From positions 1 through 64,000 of the forward strand of contig JAFLTP010000017.1 in the NCBI GenBank assembly GCA_022510405.1: a stretch of 64,000 nt of DNA, read 5' to 3'. A model generated the notes under the pieces. The model was not told the DNA's origin. It worked only from the letters and a program-made list of their open reading frames with translations, and ran no database searches. Position numbers and translations under genes: made by a program. Positions 1 through 6,550 of this stretch are shown piece after piece. Positions within the stretch are counted from its first letter, which is position 1; the number at the start of each line of letters is the position of its first letter. This DNA comes from Muribaculaceae bacterium. GTDB taxonomy: Bacteria; Bacteroidota; Bacteroidia; Bacteroidales; Muribaculaceae.

Positions 1-54
1 GTGAGAAAGTTTAAATGCGAGAAAGTTTAGTTAGATATGTTTATAGTGGAATCG

Positions 55-88
55 GGAGAGGGACTGTGTGAACAGCCCCTCTCTTATT
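55..88 (+). terminator. Probable rho-independent terminator at left edge
   Basis: GAGAGGG and CTGT on the left pair with ACAG and CCCTCTC on the right, with one A/C mismatch and a GTGA loop. TTATTATAT follows on the plus strand. It probably ends a plus-strand gene that lies outside the window. On the minus strand no T-run follows, so it is a poor terminator for the nitroreductase. Confidence 0.55.
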
Positions 89-137
89 ATATCACAGTTT
101 AAATAACATTAAATATTAAGTGTGTAATTATATCTTA

Positions 138-890
138 TTATTTTTGGATGTTATAGCCTTGAGCCTTGAGATAATCAAGGATCTTATACTCCATTGCATG
201 ACGATAATATTCAAGGATATGGCCACACCAATCATTGTCGGTGGTACCACCGGAACGAGTTTCGTTATAATGTTTCACAATCTTGTCATATTCCATCAAG
301 TCCTTAGTAAGTTTAGCCGGATCCTGTGAATATGAATTTTTAAAGAACACTGTTTCATTTGCCTGCTTTGGTTTCAAATCAGGATGTTCACGAGGAATTC
401 CTAATGCCAGCCCACATACCACAAACACTCCTTTGGGTAATTTCAACAATTCTGCTACTTTAGCCGGATCAACTGTTCTTAAATAGCCGACACAGTTACT
501 TCCTAACCCTGCGGCTTCAGCAGCGACCACTGCACTCATCATAGCCAGCGATGCATCCACGATTCCTATTATGGTTCCGTCCATAGTATCAGTGAAAGGG
601 GGCATGTCTAAATTCTTCTCTTTAGCTAAGAGTTCCATTTTATGATAATCGGAACAGAAAATCAAAAGACGGTTGCAGGTTTTAAGTTGTTTTTGACCCG
701 TCAGTTCATAAAGTTGTTCTTTCAATTCCTGGTCATCGATATCAATTACAGAAAATTGTTGACCATTATAGCTTGTAGGAGTATTTCGAATGGCATCGAA
801 AATAAAATCCATTGTTTCCTGAGGAATTGCCTCTCTTTCGTAACGACGAATACTTGTGCGTTCAAGAAGAACTTTTTTTACTGATTCCAT
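138..890 (-). CDS. NADPH-dependent nitroreductase / flavin reductase (NfsA-FRP type)
   Basis: A 250-residue cytoplasmic flavoenzyme of the nitroreductase superfamily, expected to bind FMN and reduce nitro-compounds, quinones or free flavin with NAD(P)H. The N-terminal ERTSIRRY is the classic FMN-phosphate-binding start of the family. NTPTSYNGQQ supplies the next FMN contact, and EAAGLGSNCVGYLR is the conserved central stretch. Length and the extra C-terminal helical part fit the NfsA/FRP branch better than the short NfsB branch. The ATG start is supported by the conserved beginning. It stands alone, downstream of a terminator-bearing structured RNA, so it may be controlled by that leader. The true substrate cannot be read from sequence. 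Confidence 0.85.
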   Translation of the reverse strand: MESVKKVLLERTSIRRYEREAIPQETMDFIFDAIRNTPTSYNGQQFSVIDIDDQELKEQLYELTGQKQLKTCNRLLIFCSDYHKMELLAKEKNLDMPPFTDTMDGTIIGIVDASLAMMSAVVAAEAAGLGSNCVGYLRTVDPAKVAELLKLPKGVFVVCGLALGIPREHPDLKPKQANETVFFKNSYSQDPAKLTKDLMEYDKIVKHYNETRSGGTTDNDWCGHILEYYRHAMEYKILDYLKAQGYNIQK

Positions 891-948
891 ATGATAAGTT
901 TTATGCTATGAGTTATTAGTTTTGATTAATTAATAGGGAGAAAAGAGA

Positions 949-985
949 AAACCGATGAAAGAAAAATTTCGTTTCATCGGTTTTA
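949..985 (-). terminator. Strong intrinsic terminator of the structured RNA
   Basis: A perfect 13-bp stem, AAAACCGATGAAA against TTTCATCGGTTTT, with an 11-nt loop. On the minus strand it is followed by CTCTTTTCT. It sits about 60 nt upstream of the nitroreductase start, so it either ends an independent RNA or acts as an attenuator. Confidence 0.75.
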
Positions 986-1201
986 TAAGGGCCACACCAA
1001 AGTAAATTAAGATGAAACTCCGATAGTCAGGATTTGAGTGCCACCTGCACCTTTGTAATCCGCCTGCGCCCCAAAAGGGCAACATCATGAAGATGTGGGG
1101 CCCGCCATTGATGCAGTTGCGTTTCTCGGTTTTTCATTAAAAATTGATGAGTTTCCCAATAATCTTTGATGTGGTTTAAGTTTATTTTTTTCTCATCTTA
1201 T
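949..1201 (-). ncRNA. Structured RNA of about 190-250 nt with own promoter and terminator; 6S-like or leader RNA
   Basis: A minus-strand transcript should start near 1201, just below an exact TTTG-N19-TATATTTG promoter, and end at the strong hairpin 949-985. Nested long-range pairings are visible. CCACATCAAAG (1164-1174) pairs with CTTTGGTGTGG (992-1002), and GAAACTC (1149-1155) pairs with GAGTTTC (1014-1020). CTGCA (1112-1116) pairs with TGCAG (1045-1049). The apex has GCCCC/GGGGC and ACATC/GATGT. This long irregular rod closed at its ends resembles 6S RNA in size and shape, but I do not recognise a family sequence. Alternatively it is a regulatory leader of the nitroreductase: GTTTCATC near 1011-1018 could pair instead with GATGAAAC in the terminator arm. 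No credible ORF lies inside. Confidence 0.6.
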
Positions 1202-1207
1202 GTAATG

Positions 1208-1238
1208 CAAATATAATAGGTTTGGGTCAAATTGCAAA
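1208..1238 (-). promoter_or_regulatory. Sigma-ABfr promoter for the structured RNA
   Basis: On the minus strand, TTTG (1235-1238), exactly 19 nt, then TATATTTGC (-7 box at 1208-1215). This is a full match to the Bacteroidota housekeeping consensus TTTG-N19-TAnnTTTG. Confidence 0.75.
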
Positions 1239-1377
1239 GAAAATAATACAAAAAAATTCGAGACTGTTCCACAATTTTTGTTAAAATCCGACAGATAGAT
1301 TTTTGATAAAAATATTATAATTCAATATAATATCTAATCTCTCATCTTGGGAATCGTATGGAAAATAACGTTTGAGG

Positions 1378-2154
1378 TCAATACGAAATAAACACAGGAA
1401 GCCCGGGTTTCGAATGATCGGGGGAGAAAACAAAATCAGGGGAATCAATTGAAATAAGCTGTTGGAAGGATTGAATGTCTTTTTGCAAGATCAGCCTGTA
1501 CATCAGTCCTCTTAGTTCTTTCAATCTTTTTGCAATAGGGGTTTTAAATTTACCATCCGAGGTGATTGTTTGAAAACAAATTTTATGAACTGAAGAAAAG
1601 GCTCTAATAATTTTCCAATCAAGACATTTGTCAGCATCTCCCGGCAATAGATTTATAATATCTTTTACTTTATTTTCTTTAATGAAATTTACTATATCAA
1701 TCGTATTTTTCAGTTTAAAGAGCTGAATTGGTGTTTTATTATCCGGAGCGATAGACTTGTTAAATTCACTTCTGTATGGTTTTATTATATCAAAAGGTTT
1801 TAAAACGCCATAAACAGAAGATATAATTCTTAGATTTTGTTGCGATTCATCTAATTTTTCAGCGGGAATTGATTTAATATCCAAAGCCCTAAAAGCTTGA
1901 CCGATGAAAGCGTCTAAAGCTTTTATTCCGGTAATTTTATGGGGGAATTCATAAGCCAATGTCCGTGCTTTTATTGCAAGTTGATTGCTTATTCCCATCA
2001 AGGACGCTATTTCCGTAGGTGATTTTTGAGCCATAAATGCCATAATGGCATCCGCAGTGTCCTCAAAAACGGGCTTATGATTTTGAAATTCAACGTCTGA
2101 GATCGGGAACTGAGAACCAGACATTGTTTTAGATTCCGCAAGAAGAGTCAACAT
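1378..2154 (-). CDS. yaaA: Peroxide stress protein YaaA (UPF0246/DUF328)
   Basis: A 258-residue member of the YaaA family, a cytoplasmic DNA-binding protein that limits iron-driven oxidative damage after peroxide stress in E. coli. The start MLTLLAESKTM matches the family start (MLILISPAKT-like), which fixes the ATG. The conserved interior is seen in SVYGVLKPFDIIKPYR, near residues 110-125. Full length is normal for the family. The start codon lies only 6 nt after a terminator-like hairpin, and a second hairpin precedes that, so expression is probably set by this leader. The next gene downstream on the same strand is the nitroreductase, after an independent RNA unit. Confidence 0.9.
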   Translation of the reverse strand: MLTLLAESKTMSGSQFPISDVEFQNHKPVFEDTADAIMAFMAQKSPTEIASLMGISNQLAIKARTLAYEFPHKITGIKALDAFIGQAFRALDIKSIPAEKLDESQQNLRIISSVYGVLKPFDIIKPYRSEFNKSIAPDNKTPIQLFKLKNTIDIVNFIKENKVKDIINLLPGDADKCLDWKIIRAFSSVHKICFQTITSDGKFKTPIAKRLKELRGLMYRLILQKDIQSFQQLISIDSPDFVFSPDHSKPGLPVFISY

Positions 2155-2160
2155 AATAAA

Positions 2161-2190
2161 ACGGGACAGATGCCTCGACCTCTGTCCCGT
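2161..2190 (-). terminator. Terminator-like hairpin immediately before yaaA start
   Basis: Perfect 10-bp stem ACGGGACAGA/TCTGTCCCGT with a 10-nt loop, followed on the minus strand by TTTTATT and directly by the yaaA ATG. It could end a small RNA beginning near 2241, or attenuate yaaA transcription and hide its start region. Confidence 0.55.
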
Positions 2191-2191
2191 T

Positions 2192-2239
2192 TTGTCGCGA
2201 TAGCATTGTTTTATTATTTTATGGCAATGTCTGCGACAA
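2192..2239 (-). promoter_or_regulatory. Second leader hairpin upstream of yaaA
   Basis: TTGTCGC and GCGACAA (7 bp) close a 48-nt element whose inside also pairs (CATTG/CAATG). A TATATTTG -7 box at 2248-2255, with an imperfect CTTG about 18 nt upstream, would start transcription almost exactly at this hairpin. Confidence 0.45.
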
Positions 2240-2293
2240 TTACCTTACAAATATAAGACAGAGTGATCTCGGCAAGGTTTAAATTTATATCTA

Positions 2294-2629
2294 TTATTTT
2301 TTCTTACCTTTCTTGAAAAAAGAAAAGACTTTCCTTGCACCACTGAAGAGAGACCATCCTAACATAACATAATCCATATAACTCAAGCCGTTGACGAGTT
2401 TTAAAGCAATGGAACCGGCTTTACCGGGAATTGAGGTGCTCGAGGGTGAAAGTGGATTAAATTTTTGAAGATTATTCCAACTTTTAATTAATTTGGTTTT
2501 ACTGAAATCAGCTTCCATAGCCAAAAGTGCTCTTTGAAAACGGATCTCCTCGATAGTGTATCCCTTGAACTCATTTTTTGGAGAAACGATATCTTGCGCT
2601 ATCTGTTCTTTAGACTTAATCTCTTTCAT
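2294..2629 (-). CDS. Conserved hypothetical protein of the holin-like/YtxH cluster
   Basis: A 111-residue protein that I do not recognise by name. The N-terminal half is charged and helical (MKEIKSKEQIAQDIV..., GYTIEEIRFQRALLAMEADF). A short hydrophobic stretch (YMDYVMLGWSLFSGARKVF) near residues 83-102 could be membrane-associated, and the tail is strongly basic (FFKKGKKK). It follows the holin-like membrane gene after 5 nt, so the two are almost certainly co-transcribed and probably act at the same membrane site. The FQRALLA pattern may contact the partner protein, but this is inference only. Confidence 0.6.
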   Translation of the reverse strand: MKEIKSKEQIAQDIVSPKNEFKGYTIEEIRFQRALLAMEADFSKTKLIKSWNNLQKFNPLSPSSTSIPGKAGSIALKLVNGLSYMDYVMLGWSLFSGARKVFSFFKKGKKK

Positions 2630-2634
2630 CTGAA

Positions 2635-3003
2635 TTATTTTTTAGAATTTTTATTCTCGGGATGATCCAATAAAACCTTGCTTATAAATTTAGCAACAGG
2701 ATTAATAACAACCTGCTTTCTGAAAAGGACCAGAACGCTAAGAAGCACCAAAACAATACCACCGACACAAATATATGCCACGGCCACAGGCAGGAAACCA
2801 ATAAAAACCTGCGCCAATGCGAACAGGAACATTAATATTGCGGGCAATAAAAGAAGAAGCACCACAATACCAATAACCATCATGCTAACGAGAATGATTA
2901 TTTTTTCTGCTGCGGTGAGTTTGAGATATTCAATTTCCAATTTTGCCCAATTCACACTTTGGGCTAAAAGCTCTTTTATCTCGTCGGTCAGTTTTGGTTT
3001 CAT
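2635..3003 (-). CDS. Small inner-membrane protein, phage-holin-like / Holin-X family (PF07332 type)
   Basis: A 122-residue protein with a charged N-terminal amphipathic helix (residues 1-30). Two strongly hydrophobic segments follow, near 35-66 (IIILVSMMVIGIVVLLLLLPAI) and 70-95. The C-terminus is basic and cytoplasmic. The topology and the motif LEIEYLKLTAAEKI fit the putative Holin-X family, which is chromosomal and not phage-derived in Bacteroidota. In related genomes such genes accompany YtxH-domain proteins, as they do here. The role is unknown, perhaps envelope stress. It is followed at 5 nt by the 111-residue hypothetical gene. Confidence 0.7.
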   Translation of the reverse strand: MKPKLTDEIKELLAQSVNWAKLEIEYLKLTAAEKIIILVSMMVIGIVVLLLLLPAILMFLFALAQVFIGFLPVAVAYICVGGIVLVLLSVLVLFRKQVVINPVAKFISKVLLDHPENKNSKK

Positions 3004-3110
3004 ATAAAAGAATTGATGTAAAAAAACTTGCTTTTTTCAAAGCAGGAATAAATGATAATATCAGATAACTTATAATAAAGATAACGAAATTACCAATATG
3101 ATAGTGTAAA

Positions 3111-3145
3111 AAGAGTGTGTCAAAGAAATCTTTGACACACTCTCA
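3111..3145 (-). terminator. Intrinsic terminator of the YtxH pair
   Basis: Stem AGAGTGTGTCAAAGA / TCTTTGACACACTCT (15 bp, minimal AA loop) lies directly downstream of the second YtxH gene on the minus strand, followed by a T-rich run. Plus-strand flanks are also A/T-rich, so it may work in both directions. Confidence 0.7.
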
Positions 3146-3152
3146 AAAATTA

Positions 3153-3347
3153 TTATTCTTCAGAATTTGCAAGTTCAGCAACTAAAGCGTCAACTTCAGC
3201 ATCGCTGATTTTAATACCTTTCCTCTTGATAAGATCACAAATCTTTGATCTTACATCCTCACCCTTTTCAGGAGCTAAAAGGATTGCAGCAGAGCAACCA
3301 ACAATAGCACCACCAAGGAATGCATAAAGAATATTCAACGCTTTCAT
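3153..3347 (-). CDS. YtxH domain-containing small membrane protein
   Basis: A 64-residue protein with the full YtxH signature. An N-terminal transmembrane helix of small residues (YAFLGGAIVGCSAAILLAPEKG) is followed by the EDVRSKI-type charged helix and an acidic tail. YtxH proteins are single-pass, stress-associated membrane proteins; their biochemical role is not defined. It lies 17 nt downstream of a paralogue of nearly the same length, which indicates a tandem duplication within one operon that ends at the terminator 3111-3145. Confidence 0.85.
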   Translation of the reverse strand: MKALNILYAFLGGAIVGCSAAILLAPEKGEDVRSKICDLIKRKGIKISDAEVDALVAELANSEE

Positions 3348-3364
3348 AACTTCTAATTTATAAG

Positions 3365-3568
3365 TTAAATTACGTTTTCAATTTGGTCCTCGATCTCGTC
3401 TACAAGTTCTTCAAGCTTGTCTTTCTTAAGGCATATACCTTTTTCTTTGAGAACCTTCATAATTCTTTTACGAGTTTCGTTACCCTTTTCAGGAGCAACC
3501 AAAAGACCAACGGCTGCACCGGCGATAGCGCCACCTACTACAGCACATACGATGTGAATTGCTTTCAT
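3365..3568 (-). CDS. YtxH domain-containing small membrane protein (paralogue)
   Basis: A 67-residue YtxH protein when started at the ATG (MKAIHIVCAVVGGAIAGAA); the ORF track begins at an upstream TTG that adds only two residues. The glycine/alanine-rich transmembrane helix, the VAPEKGNETRKRIMK motif and the acidic C-terminus match its neighbour at 3153-3347. The pair shares a layout of roughly one helix in the membrane and one in the cytoplasm. It is the first gene of the two-gene unit. Function is unknown beyond the general stress association of the family. Confidence 0.85.
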   Translation of the reverse strand: MKAIHIVCAVVGGAIAGAAVGLLVAPEKGNETRKRIMKVLKEKGICLKKDKLEELVDEIEDQIENVI

Positions 3569-3671
3569 AGTCAAAGTTTTTTAATAGTTTATTTATATAA
3601 CAAAAAGTAGACGTTTTTGATTAACTCTTTGTGTTAATTTTTATTATTAAAGAGCAAATAGCTCGCCAAAA

Positions 3672-4217
3672 TCAATAACAAGCCATTAAAGGCTGCATTA
3701 TCCCATTTTTATAAGATGCAATTCCTTCATCAGATAATTCCACATCCACGAAATTGCCATCAACTCCAAGAATTTCTACATTTTGATTGTCCTTGAATTT
3801 CAAGAAATCTGTCTTAGCATCTTCATTACAATAGAAACTCCATGTTTGTGTTTGTTTATCAAAATCAAAATTCATCGTATTGCCATCAGGTGTCAAAACT
3901 TTATACCCGTTTTCATTAGCAAGGATTTGATAATTTCCGTGTTCTGTTTCAATTATTTTGTTTTGGGCTTCCAATGGTTTGTTACCACTCCAAAACTCAA
4001 TGGAATTAATCACCAAAAGATCAGCCACAGCTGTCACCTCATACACCGGTAGCACCCAAAAAGCGAAAAACACCAATTCATTTACAAATTTATTGTTGAC
4101 GTTTCGGTTCCAGGTTAACACTTTATTAGTTAAAGAAAAACTTCCTATGCAAGATTGGAAACTTAAAGAAGATATTAAAAGCAATGCGCCGCCAATATAG
4201 AATGATTTACGTTTCAT
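3672..4217 (-). CDS. DUF3332 family lipoprotein
   Basis: A 181-residue envelope protein. The N-terminus is a lipoprotein signal peptide with lipobox LSFQSC, so the mature protein starts at Cys23. The next part, IGSFSLTNKVLTWNRNVNNKFVNELVFFAFWVLPVYEV, is the hallmark of DUF3332, whose members carry a hydrophobic region just after the anchor. The C-terminal half is beta-rich (FDFDKQTQTWSFYCNE). The role of the family is not known. It is monocistronic, with free intergenic spacers on both sides. Confidence 0.8.
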   Translation of the reverse strand: MKRKSFYIGGALLLISSLSFQSCIGSFSLTNKVLTWNRNVNNKFVNELVFFAFWVLPVYEVTAVADLLVINSIEFWSGNKPLEAQNKIIETEHGNYQILANENGYKVLTPDGNTMNFDFDKQTQTWSFYCNEDAKTDFLKFKDNQNVEILGVDGNFVDVELSDEGIASYKNGIMQPLMACY

Positions 4218-4267
4218 AATATTTTAATTTTCTTCAAATTTAAGAAAAAAGAGTGAATAACAAGCAT

Positions 4268-4302
4268 AAAAAAACCTGAGGATTTATTCCCCAGGTTTTT
4301 TA
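4268..4302. terminator. Bidirectional intrinsic terminator
   Basis: AAAAAACCTG-A-GG pairs with CC-C-CAGGTTTTTT around a short AT loop. A-runs and T-runs on both sides allow it to act on either strand. It lies just after the end of the PH-domain gene at 4320-4757. Confidence 0.7.
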
Positions 4303-4319
4303 GATAAATTTTTTATTTT

Positions 4320-4757
4320 TTATGAGAGTTTGTCATTTATATATTTGGCAAATTCTTTGGAGTCCTCACTTCCGATTATATATTTTTTACCATCTTTAAA
4401 AGTGATAAGCACGGGTTCTTTGTATTTCCCATGGAACCTACCTCTTCCTTCAGCATCAGCAGGATAACTGTCGCCATAATAAGGTTCCACTGATTTAATA
4501 TCAGAATATCTGAATTTTCTTTTATGGAAAGGTCTATTAACACCTATATAATCATCATCGGCATCTACTGAATATGGTATTGAACCAAAAATACAGCAGC
4601 AACATAAAACAAACAAACCAACGAGTATCCAGAAGAAAACATCATCAAAGGGTTTATTTATGAACACCCAGAATAATACGAAAATTGCTATAAAAGCAAC
4701 AAAAATAGCGATTGTGATACCTGATACAACCGAGCTGTAAGAAATTTTTTGTTTCAT
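4320..4757 (-). CDS. Two-helix membrane protein with bacterial PH-like domain
   Basis: A 145-residue protein with two transmembrane helices near residues 11-33 and 41-61 (the second contains a CCCC run). A roughly 80-residue soluble domain follows (YIGVNRPFHKRKFRYSDIKSVEPYY ... VLITFKDGKKYIIGSEDSKEFAKYI). That domain has the strand order and the terminal helix of bacterial PH domains (bPH_6/PF10882-like), which often report on the membrane state. The exact function is unknown. It has its own terminator and no obvious operon partner. Confidence 0.65.
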   Translation of the reverse strand: MKQKISYSSVVSGITIAIFVAFIAIFVLFWVFINKPFDDVFFWILVGLFVLCCCCIFGSIPYSVDADDDYIGVNRPFHKRKFRYSDIKSVEPYYGDSYPADAEGRGRFHGKYKEPVLITFKDGKKYIIGSEDSKEFAKYINDKLS

Positions 4758-4908
4758 AATAATCTAATTTTATAGTTAATATTTATGTATATATAACAAA
4801 AAAAGATAACAATTAGATTATTAAAAATAAATTTTTTACTTCCCTTATCTATAAGAAATTATAATTTATGCTGGATCCACGCCAAGAAGCCTTTTTATAA
4901 AAGCAAAA

Positions 4909-6477
4909 TCAATCTGATATCAGGAATGCTGACCTGATGGCAGCACGGATTTTTTCAGCCTCCTCCCCTCCGGTTTTCAAAAGGGATATTACTCCTCTCA
5001 CATAATCATCCTTGTTTTTGTAACCTAAAAGAGCCGGCACATCACATTCAGCTATCAAAGGTTTATGATTAAAAACTTTCAATAAAGATGAGTAATCCTG
5101 AGTTTCGACTATTTTTCTAAAAGTATGAAGCAGTTCATTATATTGTTTACGAGGATTCAATATATTGATAAGTTGCCGAAGATGAGTCTCAAGAGCTGTA
5201 ATACAGGTGAATTTACCGTCTATCTTAGCATCAACTTCCCTCTTGACCCTATGTCGGACATGCTCCAAAACTTGAGCATGCAATTTATAACTGAATTCCT
5301 GCAACGCCTTCTTCTTGACTTTTTTAAAAACCTGTTCATGATTTTTACCTCTTGCACGGGCCATAGACCTTACAACATCTTCCAAAAGGAAAAGATTCTC
5401 GACCTCCGCGACTTCGGGAACCATTATAAATTTACGTCTCAAATATTCTACCTCCCTATCTGTACGACGGTCACGATCCACAATTCCTTTGCTTTCCAGA
5501 TGATGCATACTTGTGAGTCCATTGAAAGAACGTGTCGTTTCTATAACCTTATCACAAGATCCCAGAGGCTTTACAGTATAATCCGGGAACACCAGAGGGT
5601 AAAGTTTGGCATCAATACTGTGTGTAAGGTCTCCTTCTATAAACAAAACCGGCTTTCGGCTGCCTACCAACTCAATGAAAATATCTTCACGAATTTCTCC
5701 CGGACCAATTATTTCATAATCCCATTGAGTCTTTGATGCATCGAAACTTTTAACCCATAGAATGACATTTCTATTACGGGAACTTACGAATTCCACATCT
5801 ACAGAATTATATACAAAAGTGCAATCAGGTCTAAGAGCCTCAATAGAATTCCAAAGAGAATTAAGAATCGTTGGATGAAGAAAAAGTGACGGAGCATCAA
5901 TAAAAATAACAGCATTCTGCATCGCATAAAGAGCACCTGCCACATAATAAAGAACCACCATTTCACCCTGACTGAGCCGCTCTACAGGAATAAGATCATC
6001 ACCTGCCGGGGTTGAAAACATAAGAGTTCCTGCAGATGTAACAATCTTATTACCGGGGAACACCTTTTCCCAAATAGCAGAGAGCTTATCCAGTTTGGTG
6101 GCAGGGAATTTATGCAAATGTCCTTTAGAGTTAGCTTTCCCCTTTAACTTCAACAATTGTTCAAATTCATCTGCGAACAACATGTAGACCAATTTCTCTA
6201 TCTCACTAACGGCGTTGATTCGCATATAGGGCCGTCGGGAAGCAGCCTTGGAATACAAATCATCAATACTGCCTTTCAATTTTGATTCCACTCTTTCCGG
6301 GAAGGGAGCGCGGATTGCAGAAAGGCAGTAAGTCCTGTCACCCGTGAGTTCCATCAGGCGTTCCATAAATTTAGTTTTTCCGGCTCCACTGCCACCGATT
6401 ATGGTCAGCAGTCTTCCGTCAGGTAGTTTAGGGATTGATTTATCCCCGATTAAGGGAGGGAGAGTGAGAGAACGCAT
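4909..6477 (-). CDS. ABC-type ATPase fused to DUF4435 (TOPRIM) domain; PARIS AriAB-like / OLD-like candidate
   Basis: A 522-residue, two-domain protein. Residues 1 to about 255 form a compact ABC/SMC-type ATPase. They carry Walker A GGSGAGKT (28-35), signature RLSQGE (167-172) and Walker B AVIFIDAPSLFLHP (189-202). The usual catalytic glutamate after the Walker B aspartate is alanine here. Residues from about 275 look like a TOPRIM fold of the DUF4435 type: VLFIEGD (E281), an IVDRDRR acidic pair (D334, D336), and an EVAEVENLFLL motif (356-365). In PARIS phage defence the separate proteins AriA (ATPase) and AriB (DUF4435) trigger abortive infection; OLD and GajA pair similar domains for DNA cleavage. 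The gene sits 73 nt downstream of umuC behind degenerate repeats. A defence or DNA-damage role is inferred, not shown. Confidence 0.7.
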   Translation of the reverse strand: MRSLTLPPLIGDKSIPKLPDGRLLTIIGGSGAGKTKFMERLMELTGDRTYCLSAIRAPFPERVESKLKGSIDDLYSKAASRRPYMRINAVSEIEKLVYMLFADEFEQLLKLKGKANSKGHLHKFPATKLDKLSAIWEKVFPGNKIVTSAGTLMFSTPAGDDLIPVERLSQGEMVVLYYVAGALYAMQNAVIFIDAPSLFLHPTILNSLWNSIEALRPDCTFVYNSVDVEFVSSRNRNVILWVKSFDASKTQWDYEIIGPGEIREDIFIELVGSRKPVLFIEGDLTHSIDAKLYPLVFPDYTVKPLGSCDKVIETTRSFNGLTSMHHLESKGIVDRDRRTDREVEYLRRKFIMVPEVAEVENLFLLEDVVRSMARARGKNHEQVFKKVKKKALQEFSYKLHAQVLEHVRHRVKREVDAKIDGKFTCITALETHLRQLINILNPRKQYNELLHTFRKIVETQDYSSLLKVFNHKPLIAECDVPALLGYKNKDDYVRGVISLLKTGGEEAEKIRAAIRSAFLISD

Positions 6478-6480
6478 GAG

Positions 6481-6546
6481 GTAAGAGTTTAGAGTTTAGA
6501 GTTTAAAGTTGAAAGTTGAAAGTTGAAAGTTTAAAGCTTAGAGTTT
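6481..6546. repeat. Degenerate AGTTTAGAG / AAAGTTG tandem repeats
   Basis: About nine units of a 7-10 nt motif (GAGTTTA, AAAGTTG, AAAGTTT) fill the spacer between umuC and the ATPase-TOPRIM gene. The same motif family recurs at 11438-11488 and 51425-51535. No hairpin or coding potential is visible. Confidence 0.7.
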
Positions 6547-6550
6547 AGGT

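Noticed and set aside
990-1110. A short minus-strand reading frame ending GTQILTIGVSS and stop, considered as remnant of a gene.
   Set aside because: No start codon, an upstream in-frame stop and full overlap with the strong RNA structure; it is better explained as part of the non-coding RNA.
2635-3003. Holin-like protein taken as prophage evidence.
   Set aside because: No other phage genes, no attachment sites, and the Holin-X-type family is chromosomal in this phylum.
5125-5736. Plus-strand 203-residue ORF inside the ATPase-TOPRIM gene.
   Set aside because: Antisense to conserved motifs with no recognisable domain; a shadow ORF.
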